64,000 bases of DNA from Psychrobacter sp. Cmf 22.2 (GTDB lineage: Bacteria; Pseudomonadota; Gammaproteobacteria; Pseudomonadales; Moraxellaceae): the NCBI RefSeq assembly GCF_001921745.1, contig NZ_MRYA01000005.1, positions 124,001 to 188,000 on the forward strand, given 5' to 3'. The translations under genes and the position numbers were made by a program. Within the stretch, counting starts at the first letter, position 1; every line of letters starts with the position of its first letter. The notes below the pieces were generated by a model. The model saw only the letters and a list, made by a program, of their open reading frames with translations, was not told where the DNA came from and ran no database searches. Positions 26,695 through 36,384 of this stretch are shown here, in pieces.

Positions 26695-27042
26695 TTATGC
26701 TTTACCACCTTTATTACTTTGATTGTCTAAGCTATTTTTATTTTCTTCGATGCCCTGATTGTCTTGTGTCACTGTTGTAATACCAAGGTCTGCATCGCTC
26801 ATATTATCTAGCAAAACTTCGCCAGCAGTGTCGGTATCGATACTGTCCAAGATACGTTTGGCATGCGCCAGTTCAGTATCTTGTATCCACAACACAATAC
26901 CTGAGTTCATCCCTGGCATCGCGCTTAGCGGTTGTAGAGACACGGTAATGCCATTATTACGTAGCAGGTTAGCATGCAGCTCACCTTGCATATTGGTGTC
27001 ATAGCGTGCCAGTTTGTGCCAGTTATCAACTTGATCGGTCAT
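26695..27042 (-). CDS. DUF2007 domain-containing protein
   Basis: 115-residue protein. The N-terminal two thirds fit DUF2007 (putative signal-transducing domain): WHKLARYDTNMQGELHANLLRNNGI, a strand VSLQPL, then IVLWIQDTELAHAKRIL. The tail is acidic and Asn/Gly-rich. Such domains resemble small ACT- or GlnB-like folds; the ligand is unknown. It is encoded immediately before the amidotransferase, with no gap, which suggests a functional link. Confidence in the family is moderate because the domain is short. Confidence 0.75.
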   Translation of the reverse strand: MTDQVDNWHKLARYDTNMQGELHANLLRNNGITVSLQPLSAMPGMNSGIVLWIQDTELAHAKRILDSIDTDTAGEVLLDNMSDADLGITTVTQDNQGIEENKNSLDNQSNKGGKA

Positions 27043-27101
27043 AGGGACACCTTTAAGGTTTTGGTACAGAAATCATTGAGCGAAAATAGTCGAAAAACGT
27101 T

Positions 27102-28274
27102 CTATACTAATTGATCGAGCGCATACTCTTTGATGATAACATTACTATTATCGTTTAAAGTAGCACGTGCCTGCTCAGCTTCAGCAATGTTACTAAATAC
27201 ACCAGCGACTTGATTGTCGCTCTTATCGTTCAATAATACAAACACCTTATCTTGTACTTTTTCGACATGCGACCAGTGATAGGCGGCAAGACGCTTCATA
27301 AGATCAGGGTTTTTCACCATGATATTATCGCCAGTCCGTCCTTCGGTACGATTATAATGAATAACGTTTAGACGTAGTAGCCAAAAAATCACTGCCGCTT
27401 TGGCTAGCATAACAGGTAACGCACGTTTTTCATCGCTGCTAAGCGCGCGCTTTGTTTCGTAGCCTCTTAAGAACGCCGCCATCTTACTACGGTCAAAATG
27501 TACCAGCTCACCTTGCTCGGCATCGCCCCACGTGGTACAAAAATCATTAATGGTGATGGCAATATCCATCACATAATGCTCGACACTCACTTCGGTAAAG
27601 TCCAATAGACCCGTTAAACGCTCTTCGCCTTTTTGGCTATTATTTAACGATAAGTCCCATAGTGTATTGTCAGCGAACATATCGAGATGACACAAGCCTT
27701 TTGGTAAGCTAGCAAGTGGTAAATTTGAGTAAGCTTGCCAAATATCGCGCATGAGCTTGGCTTCATCGCCTGGCATAAACTGCATTTCCCGGTCACGCAC
27801 CTCATTCCATGGATAGAGGGGCACGCCGTAGTCTTGTGCAGGTTGTAATGCTTGCAAGGTCTCATGCAGCATCGCTAACGCTGAGCCAATCTCATGACAC
27901 ATCGCAGCCGTGGTCTCTTGCGGATGCGCGCCAGACAAGCACGGCACCAAAGTAATTGCTTTGTTTTCATAATGAATGACATAGCGTTTGTCCGTATCAG
28001 CATCTGCATCAACCAATGGCAGCGGCGCAGCGACCGGCAATTTGCCATCTAATTGATTCAGTATCACTGCCATTTTTCCGATATCTTCTGGTGGGCGCTC
28101 TTCAAATAAAGTAAATACATAAGAGTGCTCGCCATCGGCATCATCCGTCGTCTGAATAAACCAATTAGAGTTTTTGATACCTTGGGTAATCGGAATGGCT
28201 CGCGCAAACGGTACGCCAAAACTTTGACAAAAGGCGGCAAACTGATCATCGGTTAACTGGGTATAGACGGACAT
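27102..28274 (-). CDS. thrB: Homoserine kinase (ThrB, aminoglycoside-phosphotransferase fold)
   Basis: Phosphorylates homoserine in threonine biosynthesis. This is the APH-fold type found in Pseudomonas and Moraxellaceae, not the GHMP-kinase type of E. coli. Signatures are ITQGIKNSNWFIQT, FEERPPEDI, the catalytic loop GLCHLDMFADN with Brenner-type Asp and Asn, and LTGLLDFTEVSVEHYVMDIAI, which supplies the metal-binding Asp. At 390 residues it is about 70 longer than usual; the extra C-terminal segment (after YHWSH) looks like a small separate alpha/beta domain with VFVLLNDKSDNQVAGVFSN. Threonine synthase and homoserine dehydrogenase are not nearby. Confidence 0.9.
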   Translation of the reverse strand: MSVYTQLTDDQFAAFCQSFGVPFARAIPITQGIKNSNWFIQTTDDADGEHSYVFTLFEERPPEDIGKMAVILNQLDGKLPVAAPLPLVDADADTDKRYVIHYENKAITLVPCLSGAHPQETTAAMCHEIGSALAMLHETLQALQPAQDYGVPLYPWNEVRDREMQFMPGDEAKLMRDIWQAYSNLPLASLPKGLCHLDMFADNTLWDLSLNNSQKGEERLTGLLDFTEVSVEHYVMDIAITINDFCTTWGDAEQGELVHFDRSKMAAFLRGYETKRALSSDEKRALPVMLAKAAVIFWLLRLNVIHYNRTEGRTGDNIMVKNPDLMKRLAAYHWSHVEKVQDKVFVLLNDKSDNQVAGVFSNIAEAEQARATLNDNSNVIIKEYALDQLV

Positions 28275-28464
28275 GACATCTCACTTATGGCAATGGAATA
28301 ATGAATTAAATAGGAAGAATGTAGACGCTAATGACAGTAATTGTACCGTGCATTAGCAAACTATAATGAAAAGCGTAATAATCTTGCGAAAACCTGCCTG
28401 ATATGGCGACGATTTTGCTAGACTAGCGCTTAAAGAATGAATTGATTATAAGGTGAAAGACCCT

Positions 28465-29247
28465 ATGTTAGCAAAGCGTATCATTCCTTGTTTGGACGTG
28501 GACAATGGCCGCGTGGTCAAAGGCGTACAGTTTGTCGATATTAAAGACGCGGGCGACCCTGTCGAAGTGGCGCAGCGCTACAACGAACAAGGCGCTGATG
28601 AGATTACTTTTTTGGATATTACTGCCACCAGCGATGAGCGTGATACCACTTATCATACTGTCGAGCGTATGGCAGAGACGGTGTTTGTCCCCTTAACTGT
28701 CGGCGGCGGCGTGCGCAAAATTGCCGATATTCGTAACCTGCTCAATGCAGGGGCTGACAAAGTGGCGATTAACTCGGCCGCCGTATTTACTCCTGAGTTC
28801 GTCGGAGAGGCTGCGCAAAAATTCGGCAACCAATGTATCGTCGTCGCCATCGATGCCAAACGCGTTGAAGATGTAGAGGTTGATGGCATCATTACACCGC
28901 GTTGGGAGATTTTTACCCATGGTGGTCGCAAGCCCACGGGCATTGATGCCGTTGCTTGGGCAAGCAAAATGAGCGATCTTGGCGCTGGTGAATTATTAGT
29001 CACGTCAATGGACGGTGATGGTACCAAAAAAGGCTATGATTTAGCCTTGATGCAACAAATTACCAGCCGAGTAAATGTCCCCGTTATCGCCTCAGGCGGT
29101 GTCGGTAATTTGCAACATTTAGCCGAAGGGGTGTTACAAGGCGGTGTCGATGCCGTGCTTGCGGCCAGTATTTTTCACTTTGGCGAATATACCGTACAAG
29201 AAGCCAAAGAATATATGGCAGCGCAAGGTATACAGATGCGCCTGTAA
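28465..29247 (+). CDS. hisF: Imidazole glycerol phosphate synthase subunit HisF
   Basis: Cyclase subunit of the HisF-HisH complex in histidine biosynthesis. The (beta/alpha)8 barrel signatures are complete: [20 protein letters not shown] with the catalytic Asp, [27 protein letters not shown] with the second catalytic Asp, [18 protein letters not shown] and [13 protein letters not shown] at 28465 is preferred over the GTG at 28453 because AAGGTG lies at the right distance and homologues start with [11 protein letters not shown]. The partner hisH and other his genes are not in the window. It is followed by ribH after 114 bases. Confidence 0.97.
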   Translation: MLAKRIIPCLDVDNGRVVKGVQFVDIKDAGDPVEVAQRYNEQGADEITFLDITATSDERDTTYHTVERMAETVFVPLTVGGGVRKIADIRNLLNAGADKVAINSAAVFTPEFVGEAAQKFGNQCIVVAIDAKRVEDVEVDGIITPRWEIFTHGGRKPTGIDAVAWASKMSDLGAGELLVTSMDGDGTKKGYDLALMQQITSRVNVPVIASGGVGNLQHLAEGVLQGGVDAVLAASIFHFGEYTVQEAKEYMAAQGIQMRL

Positions 29248-29361
29248 TACGTTTGTAAAATACAAATGCCTCTGCAAAAAATGTTATCATAGCGCTAACC
29301 ACTTATTTTCGTTCATGATTCATATATTTTCATTTACCCCTAATTCAGCGAAGGATTTTTT

Positions 29362-29883
29362 ATGTCGAATTTACAACAGCAGCGCAATGACGTTACCCAT
29401 ATTGATGGCAACTTACATCAAAACGAAGAGGTCCGTATCGGTATCGTCGTTGGTCGCTTTAACGGTTTTGTCGTTGAATCATTGGTAGATGGCGCAATCG
29501 ATGCCCTACTACGTCATGGCGTTTTAGGTAGCAATATTACTGTCATTCGCGTGCCGGGTGCTTTTGAATTGCCCTTGGTCGCTCAGCGCGCCGCTGAATC
29601 TGATCGTTTTGATGCCATCATTGCGTTAGGTGCGATTATCCGTGGTAGCACACCGCATTTTGACTTTGTCGCTAGCGAATCTGCCAAAGGTTTAAGCAGC
29701 GTTGCGATTGACTATAACATCCCTGTTGCTAACGGTGTCCTCACCACGGATAGCATTGAGCAGGCGATTGAACGCTCAGGCACCAAAGCCGGTAACAAAG
29801 GCTCAGAAGCAGCGATGGTTGTCCTTGAGATGTTGGCCGTTTTATCACAGCTAGATATCGAAGATGAAAGCGACGACGCTTAA
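29362..29883 (+). CDS. ribH: 6,7-dimethyl-8-ribityllumazine synthase
   Basis: Penultimate enzyme of riboflavin synthesis, forming an icosahedral or smaller oligomer. Family blocks are [50 protein letters not shown] (with the catalytic His) and [11 protein letters not shown]. The 173 residues include an N-terminal extension of about 25. AAGGA precedes the ATG. The order ribH-nusB-thiL-pgpA is common in proteobacteria. I see no FMN riboswitch upstream. Confidence 0.96.
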   Translation: MSNLQQQRNDVTHIDGNLHQNEEVRIGIVVGRFNGFVVESLVDGAIDALLRHGVLGSNITVIRVPGAFELPLVAQRAAESDRFDAIIALGAIIRGSTPHFDFVASESAKGLSSVAIDYNIPVANGVLTTDSIEQAIERSGTKAGNKGSEAAMVVLEMLAVLSQLDIEDESDDA

Positions 29884-30109
29884 TGTTATATCTACTAATA
29901 GACGTCAATGGCTAATCATATTGATTCGCCTACAAGTATTATTTTTTATGATTTAAGTTGGGGCAATGGTCTAATCATGGCTCCAACATACGTATTGTAA
30001 GTATGTAAAACTGACTGACACCATTTGCCAGCCGACTACTATTTAACATCTTTTATTTTTATGCTATTTCTTACAGAATAGTTACTTAAAACCTAGGTAT
30101 TGACCCCCT

Positions 30110-30958
30110 ATGACTGACCAACTCAAGCGTGCCATTAATGCGGCAAAAACCGAGCAATCCGATACCCAACAAGCAATCAGTGTAGCGAGCAGTAGCGCAG
30201 GTGAGCAAAACTTTGATATGAGTGAGTCTTCTTATAAGACCAGTCATACCGCTGTCCGTAAGGCACGACGTTTTGCCATGCAAGGCCTGTACGAATGGCT
30301 CGTCACCGACCGTCGTTTCGATATAGACGGCAAACTTGGCTGGAAGGACAATGCACCGCATGATATTGCTGCTCGTACCCGCGCCACCAACGCCATGCAT
30401 ACCGTGCATATTGGCTACTATCACGAAATGATGCGTGATATCCCAGAGCAAATCGAGGCGCTAGACACACTTATTAGTCAACATCTTGACCGCGACATCG
30501 ACAAATTGGATACCGTTGAACATGCTATTTTATTGATTGGTGCTTATGAGCTGCAAAACCGCTTAGAGATTCCTTATAAAGTGGTGTTAGATGAAGCTAT
30601 GAAGCTTAATAATCACTTTGGTGCCACTGATGCCCATAAATTGATTAACGCTGTCCTTGATAAAATGGCAGTTGAGCTACGCGAAGTGGAAGTACAAGCA
30701 GATACCAAAGCCAATCTACGCACCTCACAAAAAACGGCTGCCAAACCTGTGGTAAAAACCGATACAGATAACACTGCCGATACACATGCCATTGAAGAAA
30801 AACCAACTGCTTCAAATAAGCCACGTATCAGTGCTAATAAAACCAACGTCAAACGCAATAGTGCTAGTAAAGCCAGTGCTAATATTAGTGACTTTAAGGC
30901 GCGTAAAAAAGATAATGCCGAAAAAGATGACAATACTGATCCAAAAAACCAAGAATAA
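30110..30958 (+). CDS. nusB: Transcription antitermination factor NusB, with long tails
   Basis: RNA-binding factor of the ribosomal antitermination complex. The NusB core lies at about residues 42-195, with [67 protein letters not shown]. At 282 residues it is twice the usual length. It has about 40 residues before the core and about 85 Lys/Ala/Asp-rich, probably disordered residues after it ([17 protein letters not shown]). The first ATG (30110) has a poor ribosome binding site; an ATG at 30218 would remove most of the N-terminal tail. thiL starts two bases after its stop, so the operon nusB-thiL-pgpA is tight. Confidence 0.94.
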   Translation: MTDQLKRAINAAKTEQSDTQQAISVASSSAGEQNFDMSESSYKTSHTAVRKARRFAMQGLYEWLVTDRRFDIDGKLGWKDNAPHDIAARTRATNAMHTVHIGYYHEMMRDIPEQIEALDTLISQHLDRDIDKLDTVEHAILLIGAYELQNRLEIPYKVVLDEAMKLNNHFGATDAHKLINAVLDKMAVELREVEVQADTKANLRTSQKTAAKPVVKTDTDNTADTHAIEEKPTASNKPRISANKTNVKRNSASKASANISDFKARKKDNAEKDDNTDPKNQE

Positions 30959-30960
30959 TC

Positions 30961-31983
30961 ATGAATGAATTTGAGCTGATCAAGCGCATATTCTCACAAG
31001 TACAAGCAAGATATCGTTTACCTGATGATGTCGAAAAAGGTATTGGTGATGATGCTTCAGTAATGGCATTACCGGCAGGGGCGCGCTTAGTTAGTTGTAT
31101 TGACACCTTGGTTCAAGGTCGACACTTTAGTGCCGATTGGGATGAAATAAACAAACTGGCCTTCCAAATTGGTTATAAAGCAGTGGCAGTCAATGTCTCA
31201 GATATCGCTGCTATGGGCGCAACGCCGCATAGTATTTTGCTGGCGCTAGCACTGCCTGAGCGTTTGGCAACTGAGACTTGGCTTACAAACTTTGCTAAAG
31301 GCTTATTTCATGCCTGCCAGCTGTTTGACGTGACCCTTATTGGCGGTGATACCACGCGCAGTGAGAATTTAGTACTCAGTGTTAGCGCGCAAGGGTTACT
31401 AGCCGCAAGCACGCCAGCAGTCTACCGCTCAGGCGCCCAAGTCGGCGACAAAGTCTATGTCTCAGGGACGCTTGGTGATGCTGCTTATGCCTTACAACAT
31501 CCTAATAGCAGCCAAGGCCTAGAGCTTGCTCATCGTTTGCATATGCCCACGCCTCGTATCACATTAGGTGCAGCGCTGACGCAGATTGGTGCGACGGCAA
31601 TGATAGATATCTCAGATGGCCTGTACCAAGACCTTGGTCACATCTGCGAGCAGAGCGCTGTTGGGATGCGCATTGATTTGGAGCAGCTGCCGACTAGCCA
31701 ACCCCTAGCAAGTGTTGATTTATCTGAGCGCTTGCTATGTCAACTAGCGGGTGGCGATGATTATGAATTGGCTTTTACCTTACCTGCTAATATCGAGCCA
31801 CCTATAGATAGCAGCAACACACCTGTGACCTGTATTGGTGAAGTGATAGCCTTAAGCGAGGCAGATACTGTCAAGGGTTTACCACCAAAGCTTTTTTATC
31901 AGGGACAGCCAGTAACGCCTACGCACCCTAACCCTTTTGCCACTTGGCCTACTCTTACTGGTTACCAACATTTTGCAGGTTAA
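30961..31983 (+). CDS. thiL: Thiamine-monophosphate kinase
   Basis: Phosphorylates thiamine monophosphate to the active cofactor. It belongs to the PurM/AIR-synthase-like ATP-binding family. Visible signatures are EKGIGDDASVM near the N-terminus, NVSDIAAMGATPHSILLALALP, LIGGDTTRSENLVLSV, AMIDISDGLYQDLGHI and GGDDYELAFTLP. The 340 residues are within the normal range. It follows nusB after two bases and precedes pgpA after three, so the three are surely co-transcribed. Confidence 0.96.
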   Translation: MNEFELIKRIFSQVQARYRLPDDVEKGIGDDASVMALPAGARLVSCIDTLVQGRHFSADWDEINKLAFQIGYKAVAVNVSDIAAMGATPHSILLALALPERLATETWLTNFAKGLFHACQLFDVTLIGGDTTRSENLVLSVSAQGLLAASTPAVYRSGAQVGDKVYVSGTLGDAAYALQHPNSSQGLELAHRLHMPTPRITLGAALTQIGATAMIDISDGLYQDLGHICEQSAVGMRIDLEQLPTSQPLASVDLSERLLCQLAGGDDYELAFTLPANIEPPIDSSNTPVTCIGEVIALSEADTVKGLPPKLFYQGQPVTPTHPNPFATWPTLTGYQHFAG

Positions 31984-31986
31984 TCC

Positions 31987-32568
31987 ATGACGGATCATGA
32001 CTTATCTAAACCCGATATTCGTAAAGCAAACGATTGCCCACCTCTACCTACTAATGCTAGCCTACTTGACCGTATTGTTTATTGGCTTGGTATTGGTCTG
32101 GGCAGTGGCCTGCCACGTCGCGCCCCCGGCACATGGGGTACGGTTGGTGGATTAATCGTCGCCATACCACTACTGAGCTTAGGTTTTGTACCGTTTCTGA
32201 TTATCACAATACTATCTTGCCTCATTGGTATTTGGATATGCGGACGCACCTCTGACTTGATGCAAGGACACGATGATCCGCATATTGTCTGGGACGAATG
32301 GGCTGGTATGTGGATTACTCTGTTACCTTTTTCTTATACGGGTATTACTGTGGCGAACTTTTGGCAGGATATTTCACAAAGCTTGTCTATCATTGCTCTT
32401 GTCATCGCATTTGTACTTTTCCGCTTCTTTGATATTATTAAACCACCACCAATCGGTTGGGCAGATAAAAAGGTGTCAGGTGGTCTTGGTATTATGCTTG
32501 ATGACATCATCGCTGGGATTATGGCTGCAGTTGTATGGGTCGTTGTAATGCTTGGTATGCTAGTATAA
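31987..32568 (+). CDS. pgpA: Phosphatidylglycerophosphatase A
   Basis: Inner-membrane phosphatase that makes phosphatidylglycerol. Family motifs: GSGLPRRAPGTWGTVGG near the N-terminus, DDPHIVWDEWAGMW with acidic metal ligands, FRFFDIIKPPPIGWADKK and GGLGIMLDDIIAGI. There are about four hydrophobic helices in 193 residues. It is the last gene of the nusB operon. Its product feeds cardiolipin synthesis, which is notable because the cls copy at the left edge is broken. Confidence 0.95.
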   Translation: MTDHDLSKPDIRKANDCPPLPTNASLLDRIVYWLGIGLGSGLPRRAPGTWGTVGGLIVAIPLLSLGFVPFLIITILSCLIGIWICGRTSDLMQGHDDPHIVWDEWAGMWITLLPFSYTGITVANFWQDISQSLSIIALVIAFVLFRFFDIIKPPPIGWADKKVSGGLGIMLDDIIAGIMAAVVWVVVMLGMLV

Positions 32569-32681
32569 ACAGTTGTTAATTAGTCAAATGATGTTACAAA
32601 CTAACTCATTACTATAAACTTAACGATAACAAAGCATTATAATATTCACTTAAATGAATATGTTTTTCTCGACAATTGCGT

Positions 32682-32687
32682 TATAAT
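32682..32687 (+). promoter_or_regulatory. -10 element for glmU
   Basis: A perfect TATAAT lies 37 bases before the glmU ATG; no good -35 is seen. It overlaps the region where a longer glmU frame would be coding, which supports the ATG at 32724 as the true start. Confidence 0.5.
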
Positions 32688-32723
32688 CCTATCATATTCT
32701 GTTACACCTATTATAGAGTACTT

Positions 32724-34106
32724 ATGACAAATTCCCTTTCTGTGATTATCCTTGCTGCCGGAAAAGGCACGCGTATGCAGTCTGCTAAGCCAAAAGTTCT
32801 GCAGACATTGGCAGGCAAACCTTTATTAGGACATGTCCTAGATACTTGTGATGAGTTGACTGTTACTAAGACTATTGTGGTTTATGGGTTTGGCGGCGAC
32901 CAAGTACAGACAGCAATGGATAATCAATACGCACATCTGCCAATTACGTGGGTTGCACAGACTGAACAGCTAGGTACAGGTCACGCTGTTAAGGTTGCCT
33001 TAGAGCAATTGCCACAAGATGGTCAAAGCCTTATTTTATATGGTGATGTGCCATTAGTAAGCTGTCAGACTTTAACGACACTAAAAACTGCGAACACTGA
33101 TGGTATGTCGATGTTGACTTTGACAGTAGACAACCCATTTGGATTGGGTCGTATTAAGCGCGATGCTGCAGGGAATGTTGAAGCTATCGTTGAGCAAAAA
33201 GACGCTAGTACCGATGAGCAAAATATCAAAGAGATTAACAGTGGCATTTATTGCGTTGATAATGCTCTGCTTCATAAATACTTGCCTGAATTATCAAATG
33301 ATAATGCACAACAAGAATACTATTTGACCGATATCGTAAAAATGGCGGTTGCTGATGGTGTGACGATTGCAGCAATCGAGCCTGAACATACGTTTGAGAT
33401 TGAAGGGGTTAACAACCGTCAACAATTAGCCAGCTTAGAGCGTACTTGGCAAAACAAACTGGTCGCTGACTTGCAAGAAGCTGGTGTACAGTTTGCTGAT
33501 CCGACTCGCGTTGATATACGTGGTACGCTAAGCGTGGGTCAAGATGTGTTCGTCGATGTCGGTGTGGTATTCGAGGGCGACTGTACTTTGGGCGACAATG
33601 TATACATCGAAGCTGGTTGCGTTATCAAAAATACTCAGATTGGCAATGCTTGTCATATCAAACCGTACTGCGTGCTTGATCGCGCAGAAGTCGGTGCTGG
33701 CGTTGATATTGGTCCTTTTGCAAACTTGCGTCCTGAAACTGTATTATCTGACAACAGTAAAGTTGGCAACTTTGTTGAAATTAAAAAGTCGACTATCGGT
33801 CATGGTAGTAAAGTTAACCACTTAAGTTATGTCGGTGATGCGACCGTCGGTACCGATGTCAATATTGGCGCTGGGGTTATTACCTGTAATTATGATGGCG
33901 TAAATAAGTCACAAACTATTATTAAGGATAATGCTTTTGTTGGCTCCAATGTGAGTTTGGTTGCTCCAGTAACGGTTGGCGATACTGCGGTGGTTGCGGC
34001 AGGATCTGTAATTACAGAAGATGTCGATAGCAATGCCTTGGCTTTAGGCCGTGCTCGTCAGGTACAAAAAGCAGATTTTCAACGTCCAACTAAAAAGACG
34101 AAATAG
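32724..34106 (+). CDS. glmU: Bifunctional UDP-GlcNAc pyrophosphorylase / glucosamine-1-phosphate acetyltransferase
   Basis: Makes UDP-GlcNAc in two steps. The N-terminal uridyltransferase domain opens with VIILAAGKGTRMQS and has LYGDVPLVS and TEQLGTGHAV. The C-terminal acetyltransferase domain is a left-handed beta-helix of hexapeptide repeats (from about residue 250), with GPFANLRPETVL, VEIKKSTIG, NHLSYVGDA and NYDGVNKSQT near the active site. The ATG at 32724 gives 460 residues, the family norm. glmS lies 220 bases downstream in the same direction, so consecutive pathway enzymes are neighbours. Confidence 0.97.
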   Translation: MTNSLSVIILAAGKGTRMQSAKPKVLQTLAGKPLLGHVLDTCDELTVTKTIVVYGFGGDQVQTAMDNQYAHLPITWVAQTEQLGTGHAVKVALEQLPQDGQSLILYGDVPLVSCQTLTTLKTANTDGMSMLTLTVDNPFGLGRIKRDAAGNVEAIVEQKDASTDEQNIKEINSGIYCVDNALLHKYLPELSNDNAQQEYYLTDIVKMAVADGVTIAAIEPEHTFEIEGVNNRQQLASLERTWQNKLVADLQEAGVQFADPTRVDIRGTLSVGQDVFVDVGVVFEGDCTLGDNVYIEAGCVIKNTQIGNACHIKPYCVLDRAEVGAGVDIGPFANLRPETVLSDNSKVGNFVEIKKSTIGHGSKVNHLSYVGDATVGTDVNIGAGVITCNYDGVNKSQTIIKDNAFVGSNVSLVAPVTVGDTAVVAAGSVITEDVDSNALALGRARQVQKADFQRPTKKTK

Positions 34107-34326
34107 TTAGCTGATAGTAGTAAGTTTATAGTTAAGCGCTTAGTAGCAAGATTATGACCAACTTGAGCAGCGCGGCAATTTTGCGGTGCTACTTAATAAT
34201 ATGACTTATATATTAAATAACTTTTAAATACTTAAAGCTTATTTACTCACTACTGATTTGTATACATTGTTTTTGATTCACTTTTATTTGTCTAACATCA
34301 TTAAAAATTTAACTTAAGGAATAGCT

Positions 34327-36171
34327 ATGTGCGGAATTGTAGGCGCAGTTGCTGAGCGTAATATCGCTAATATTTTACTTGAAGGCCTAAAGCGTTTGGA
34401 ATATCGAGGCTATGATTCTGCTGGCTTAACTGTCATTCGTAACGGTGAATTACATCGTGAACGTCAAGTAGGCAAAGTATTGGCATTGGTTAATGCAGTC
34501 GCTAATGATCCAGCCAATTTTGACGGTCATATTGGTATTGCGCATACACGCTGGGCAACTCATGGTGAGCCTGCACAACGTAACGCGCATCCACATGTCT
34601 CAGGTAAAATCGCTGTGGTTCATAATGGTATTGTCGAAAACTATGCTGAACTAAAAGAAGAGTTGATTGCCAAAGGTTATGAGTTTACCTCGCAGACAGA
34701 TACCGAAGTAGTTGCGCATCTGATCAATGATGTTTATCAAAAAACATCGGATCTACTAGAAGCAGTTCGCACAGTTACGCCGTTATTACATGGTGCATTT
34801 GCCCTTGGAATCGTTCATGTAGACAGCCCAGAAGAGCTGATTGCCGTACGTTTAGGCTCACCTTTGGTCATCGGCGTGGGTATCGGTGAGAATTTTATTG
34901 CTTCAGATCAATTGGCGCTATTGCCAGTCACCAACCGCTTTATGTATCTTGAAGAAGGTGATATTGCCAATATTACGCGTGAACATATTCGTGTTTATGC
35001 AGATGGCATAGAAGTCAGTCGCAAAGTTCATGAGATAGATGCCAAGCAGCACAACGCCGATAAGGGCGAGTTTAAGCATTATATGCTCAAAGAAATCTAT
35101 GAGCAGCCAGATGCGGTCGCTCGTACGGTTGAGATGGCGGTAGATAATGGTGAAACAGCCAAACTACGCGATGACTTTTTAGAGCGTCACGAAACCAAGC
35201 TCGCTGGTGTTAAACACATTCAAGTGCTCGCTTGTGGTACCAGCTATCATGCAGGTATGGTCGCAAAGTATTGGTTTGAAAATTTAACACGCCTACCCTG
35301 CTCGGTCGAAATCGCAAGTGAGTTCCGCTATCGTAATCCTGTCGTCGTCGACAATTCGCTCGTCGTTTGTATCTCACAATCAGGTGAAACAGCCGATACT
35401 TTATCAGCGCTACGTGAGATTCAAAAGCACAAACCAGAAGGGTTAGTCAGTTTGGCACTATGTAACGTGCCAACGTCATCGCTAGTGCGCGAGACGGATA
35501 TCTTTTTGCCAACGCTTGCAGGCCCTGAAATCGGTGTGGCTTCTACTAAAGCTTTTACCACCCAGCTTGTCGCGCTAGTGCTATTATTATTAAAGATTGG
35601 GGTCGTACAACAGCGTATCGATAATGAGCGTTTGACATCATTGTTAGAAAACTTACATAAGCTACCGGGTCAGCTTCATGCCAGCCTAAAGCTTGATACG
35701 CCTATTAAAGCGATGAGTGAAAGCTTTGAAGAGAAGAAGAGCTGTCTGTTCTTAGGTCGCGGTTTGCAGTTCCCAATTGCTTTAGAAGGCGCGCTTAAGC
35801 TGAAAGAAATCTCTTATATCCATGCTGAAGGCTACGCGGCAGGCGAGCTTAAGCATGGTCCATTGGCATTGGTAGATAAAGACATGCCAATCGTTGTACT
35901 TGCACCAAAAGACAGCATGTTTGACAAGCTCAAAGCCAATATGCAAGAGGTACACGCGCGCCACGGTGAGCTATTTGTATTCGCCAGTGAAGCCAGCCAA
36001 ATGGTGGGCGAGGATAGACTGCACGTGGTCTATGTACCTGATGTCTGCGAGATATTAGCACCGATCGTTTATAGTGTCCCTGTGCAACTGTTGTCGTACC
36101 ATGTAGCCGTTATGCGCGGTACAGACGTCGATCAGCCACGTAACTTGGCCAAGAGTGTCACAGTCGAATAG
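34327..36171 (+). CDS. glmS: Glutamine--fructose-6-phosphate aminotransferase (isomerizing)
   Basis: First enzyme of hexosamine synthesis. The N-terminal class II glutaminase domain begins MCGIVGAVAERN with the nucleophile Cys2 and has HTRWATHGEP and HNGIVENY. Two SIS sugar-isomerase domains follow, with ACGTSYHAGM, SQSGETADTL, STKAFTTQL and YAAGELKHGPLAL, ending PRNLAKSVTVE. The 614 residues match E. coli GlmS closely. AAGGA precedes the ATG. The 5' region shows no glmS ribozyme, as expected outside Gram-positive bacteria. A terminator follows at 36247. Confidence 0.97.
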   Translation: MCGIVGAVAERNIANILLEGLKRLEYRGYDSAGLTVIRNGELHRERQVGKVLALVNAVANDPANFDGHIGIAHTRWATHGEPAQRNAHPHVSGKIAVVHNGIVENYAELKEELIAKGYEFTSQTDTEVVAHLINDVYQKTSDLLEAVRTVTPLLHGAFALGIVHVDSPEELIAVRLGSPLVIGVGIGENFIASDQLALLPVTNRFMYLEEGDIANITREHIRVYADGIEVSRKVHEIDAKQHNADKGEFKHYMLKEIYEQPDAVARTVEMAVDNGETAKLRDDFLERHETKLAGVKHIQVLACGTSYHAGMVAKYWFENLTRLPCSVEIASEFRYRNPVVVDNSLVVCISQSGETADTLSALREIQKHKPEGLVSLALCNVPTSSLVRETDIFLPTLAGPEIGVASTKAFTTQLVALVLLLLKIGVVQQRIDNERLTSLLENLHKLPGQLHASLKLDTPIKAMSESFEEKKSCLFLGRGLQFPIALEGALKLKEISYIHAEGYAAGELKHGPLALVDKDMPIVVLAPKDSMFDKLKANMQEVHARHGELFVFASEASQMVGEDRLHVVYVPDVCEILAPIVYSVPVQLLSYHVAVMRGTDVDQPRNLAKSVTVE

Positions 36172-36246
36172 TATAAGTTATTGATTTTAAATTAAAATTT
36201 ATCAATAAATAAGGTTTTATTTTAAATATTACAGTAACATACCGAG

Positions 36247-36288
36247 TCCTCCGCTATCTTATATAAAACAGTTGGCGGAGGATTTTTT
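36247..36288 (+). terminator. Rho-independent terminator after glmS
   Basis: TCCTCCGC (36247-36254) pairs with GCGGAGGA (36275-36282), with a 20-base loop, followed directly by TTTTTT. Confidence 0.85.
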
Positions 36289-36384
36289 GAGATAATAAAA
36301 ACAAAACAAGCTCCATCGCAATGGAGCCCTCGATATATTATCAATCGTTTATTACATCTGCTATAACTACAACTACCTGAGCGG

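Noticed and set aside
29248..29361. Possible FMN riboswitch before ribH
   Set aside because: The 114-base gap is too short, and none of the conserved RFN-element helices can be found.
29957..29987. Eight-base-pair hairpin in the ribH-nusB gap
   Set aside because: It has no T run and no known family of leader RNA; one G-T pair and a long loop make chance pairing likely.
34107..34326. glmS ribozyme before glmS
   Set aside because: No ribozyme core is visible. The only structure is a small imperfect hairpin near 34168-34192 without a T run, and glmS ribozymes are a Gram-positive feature.
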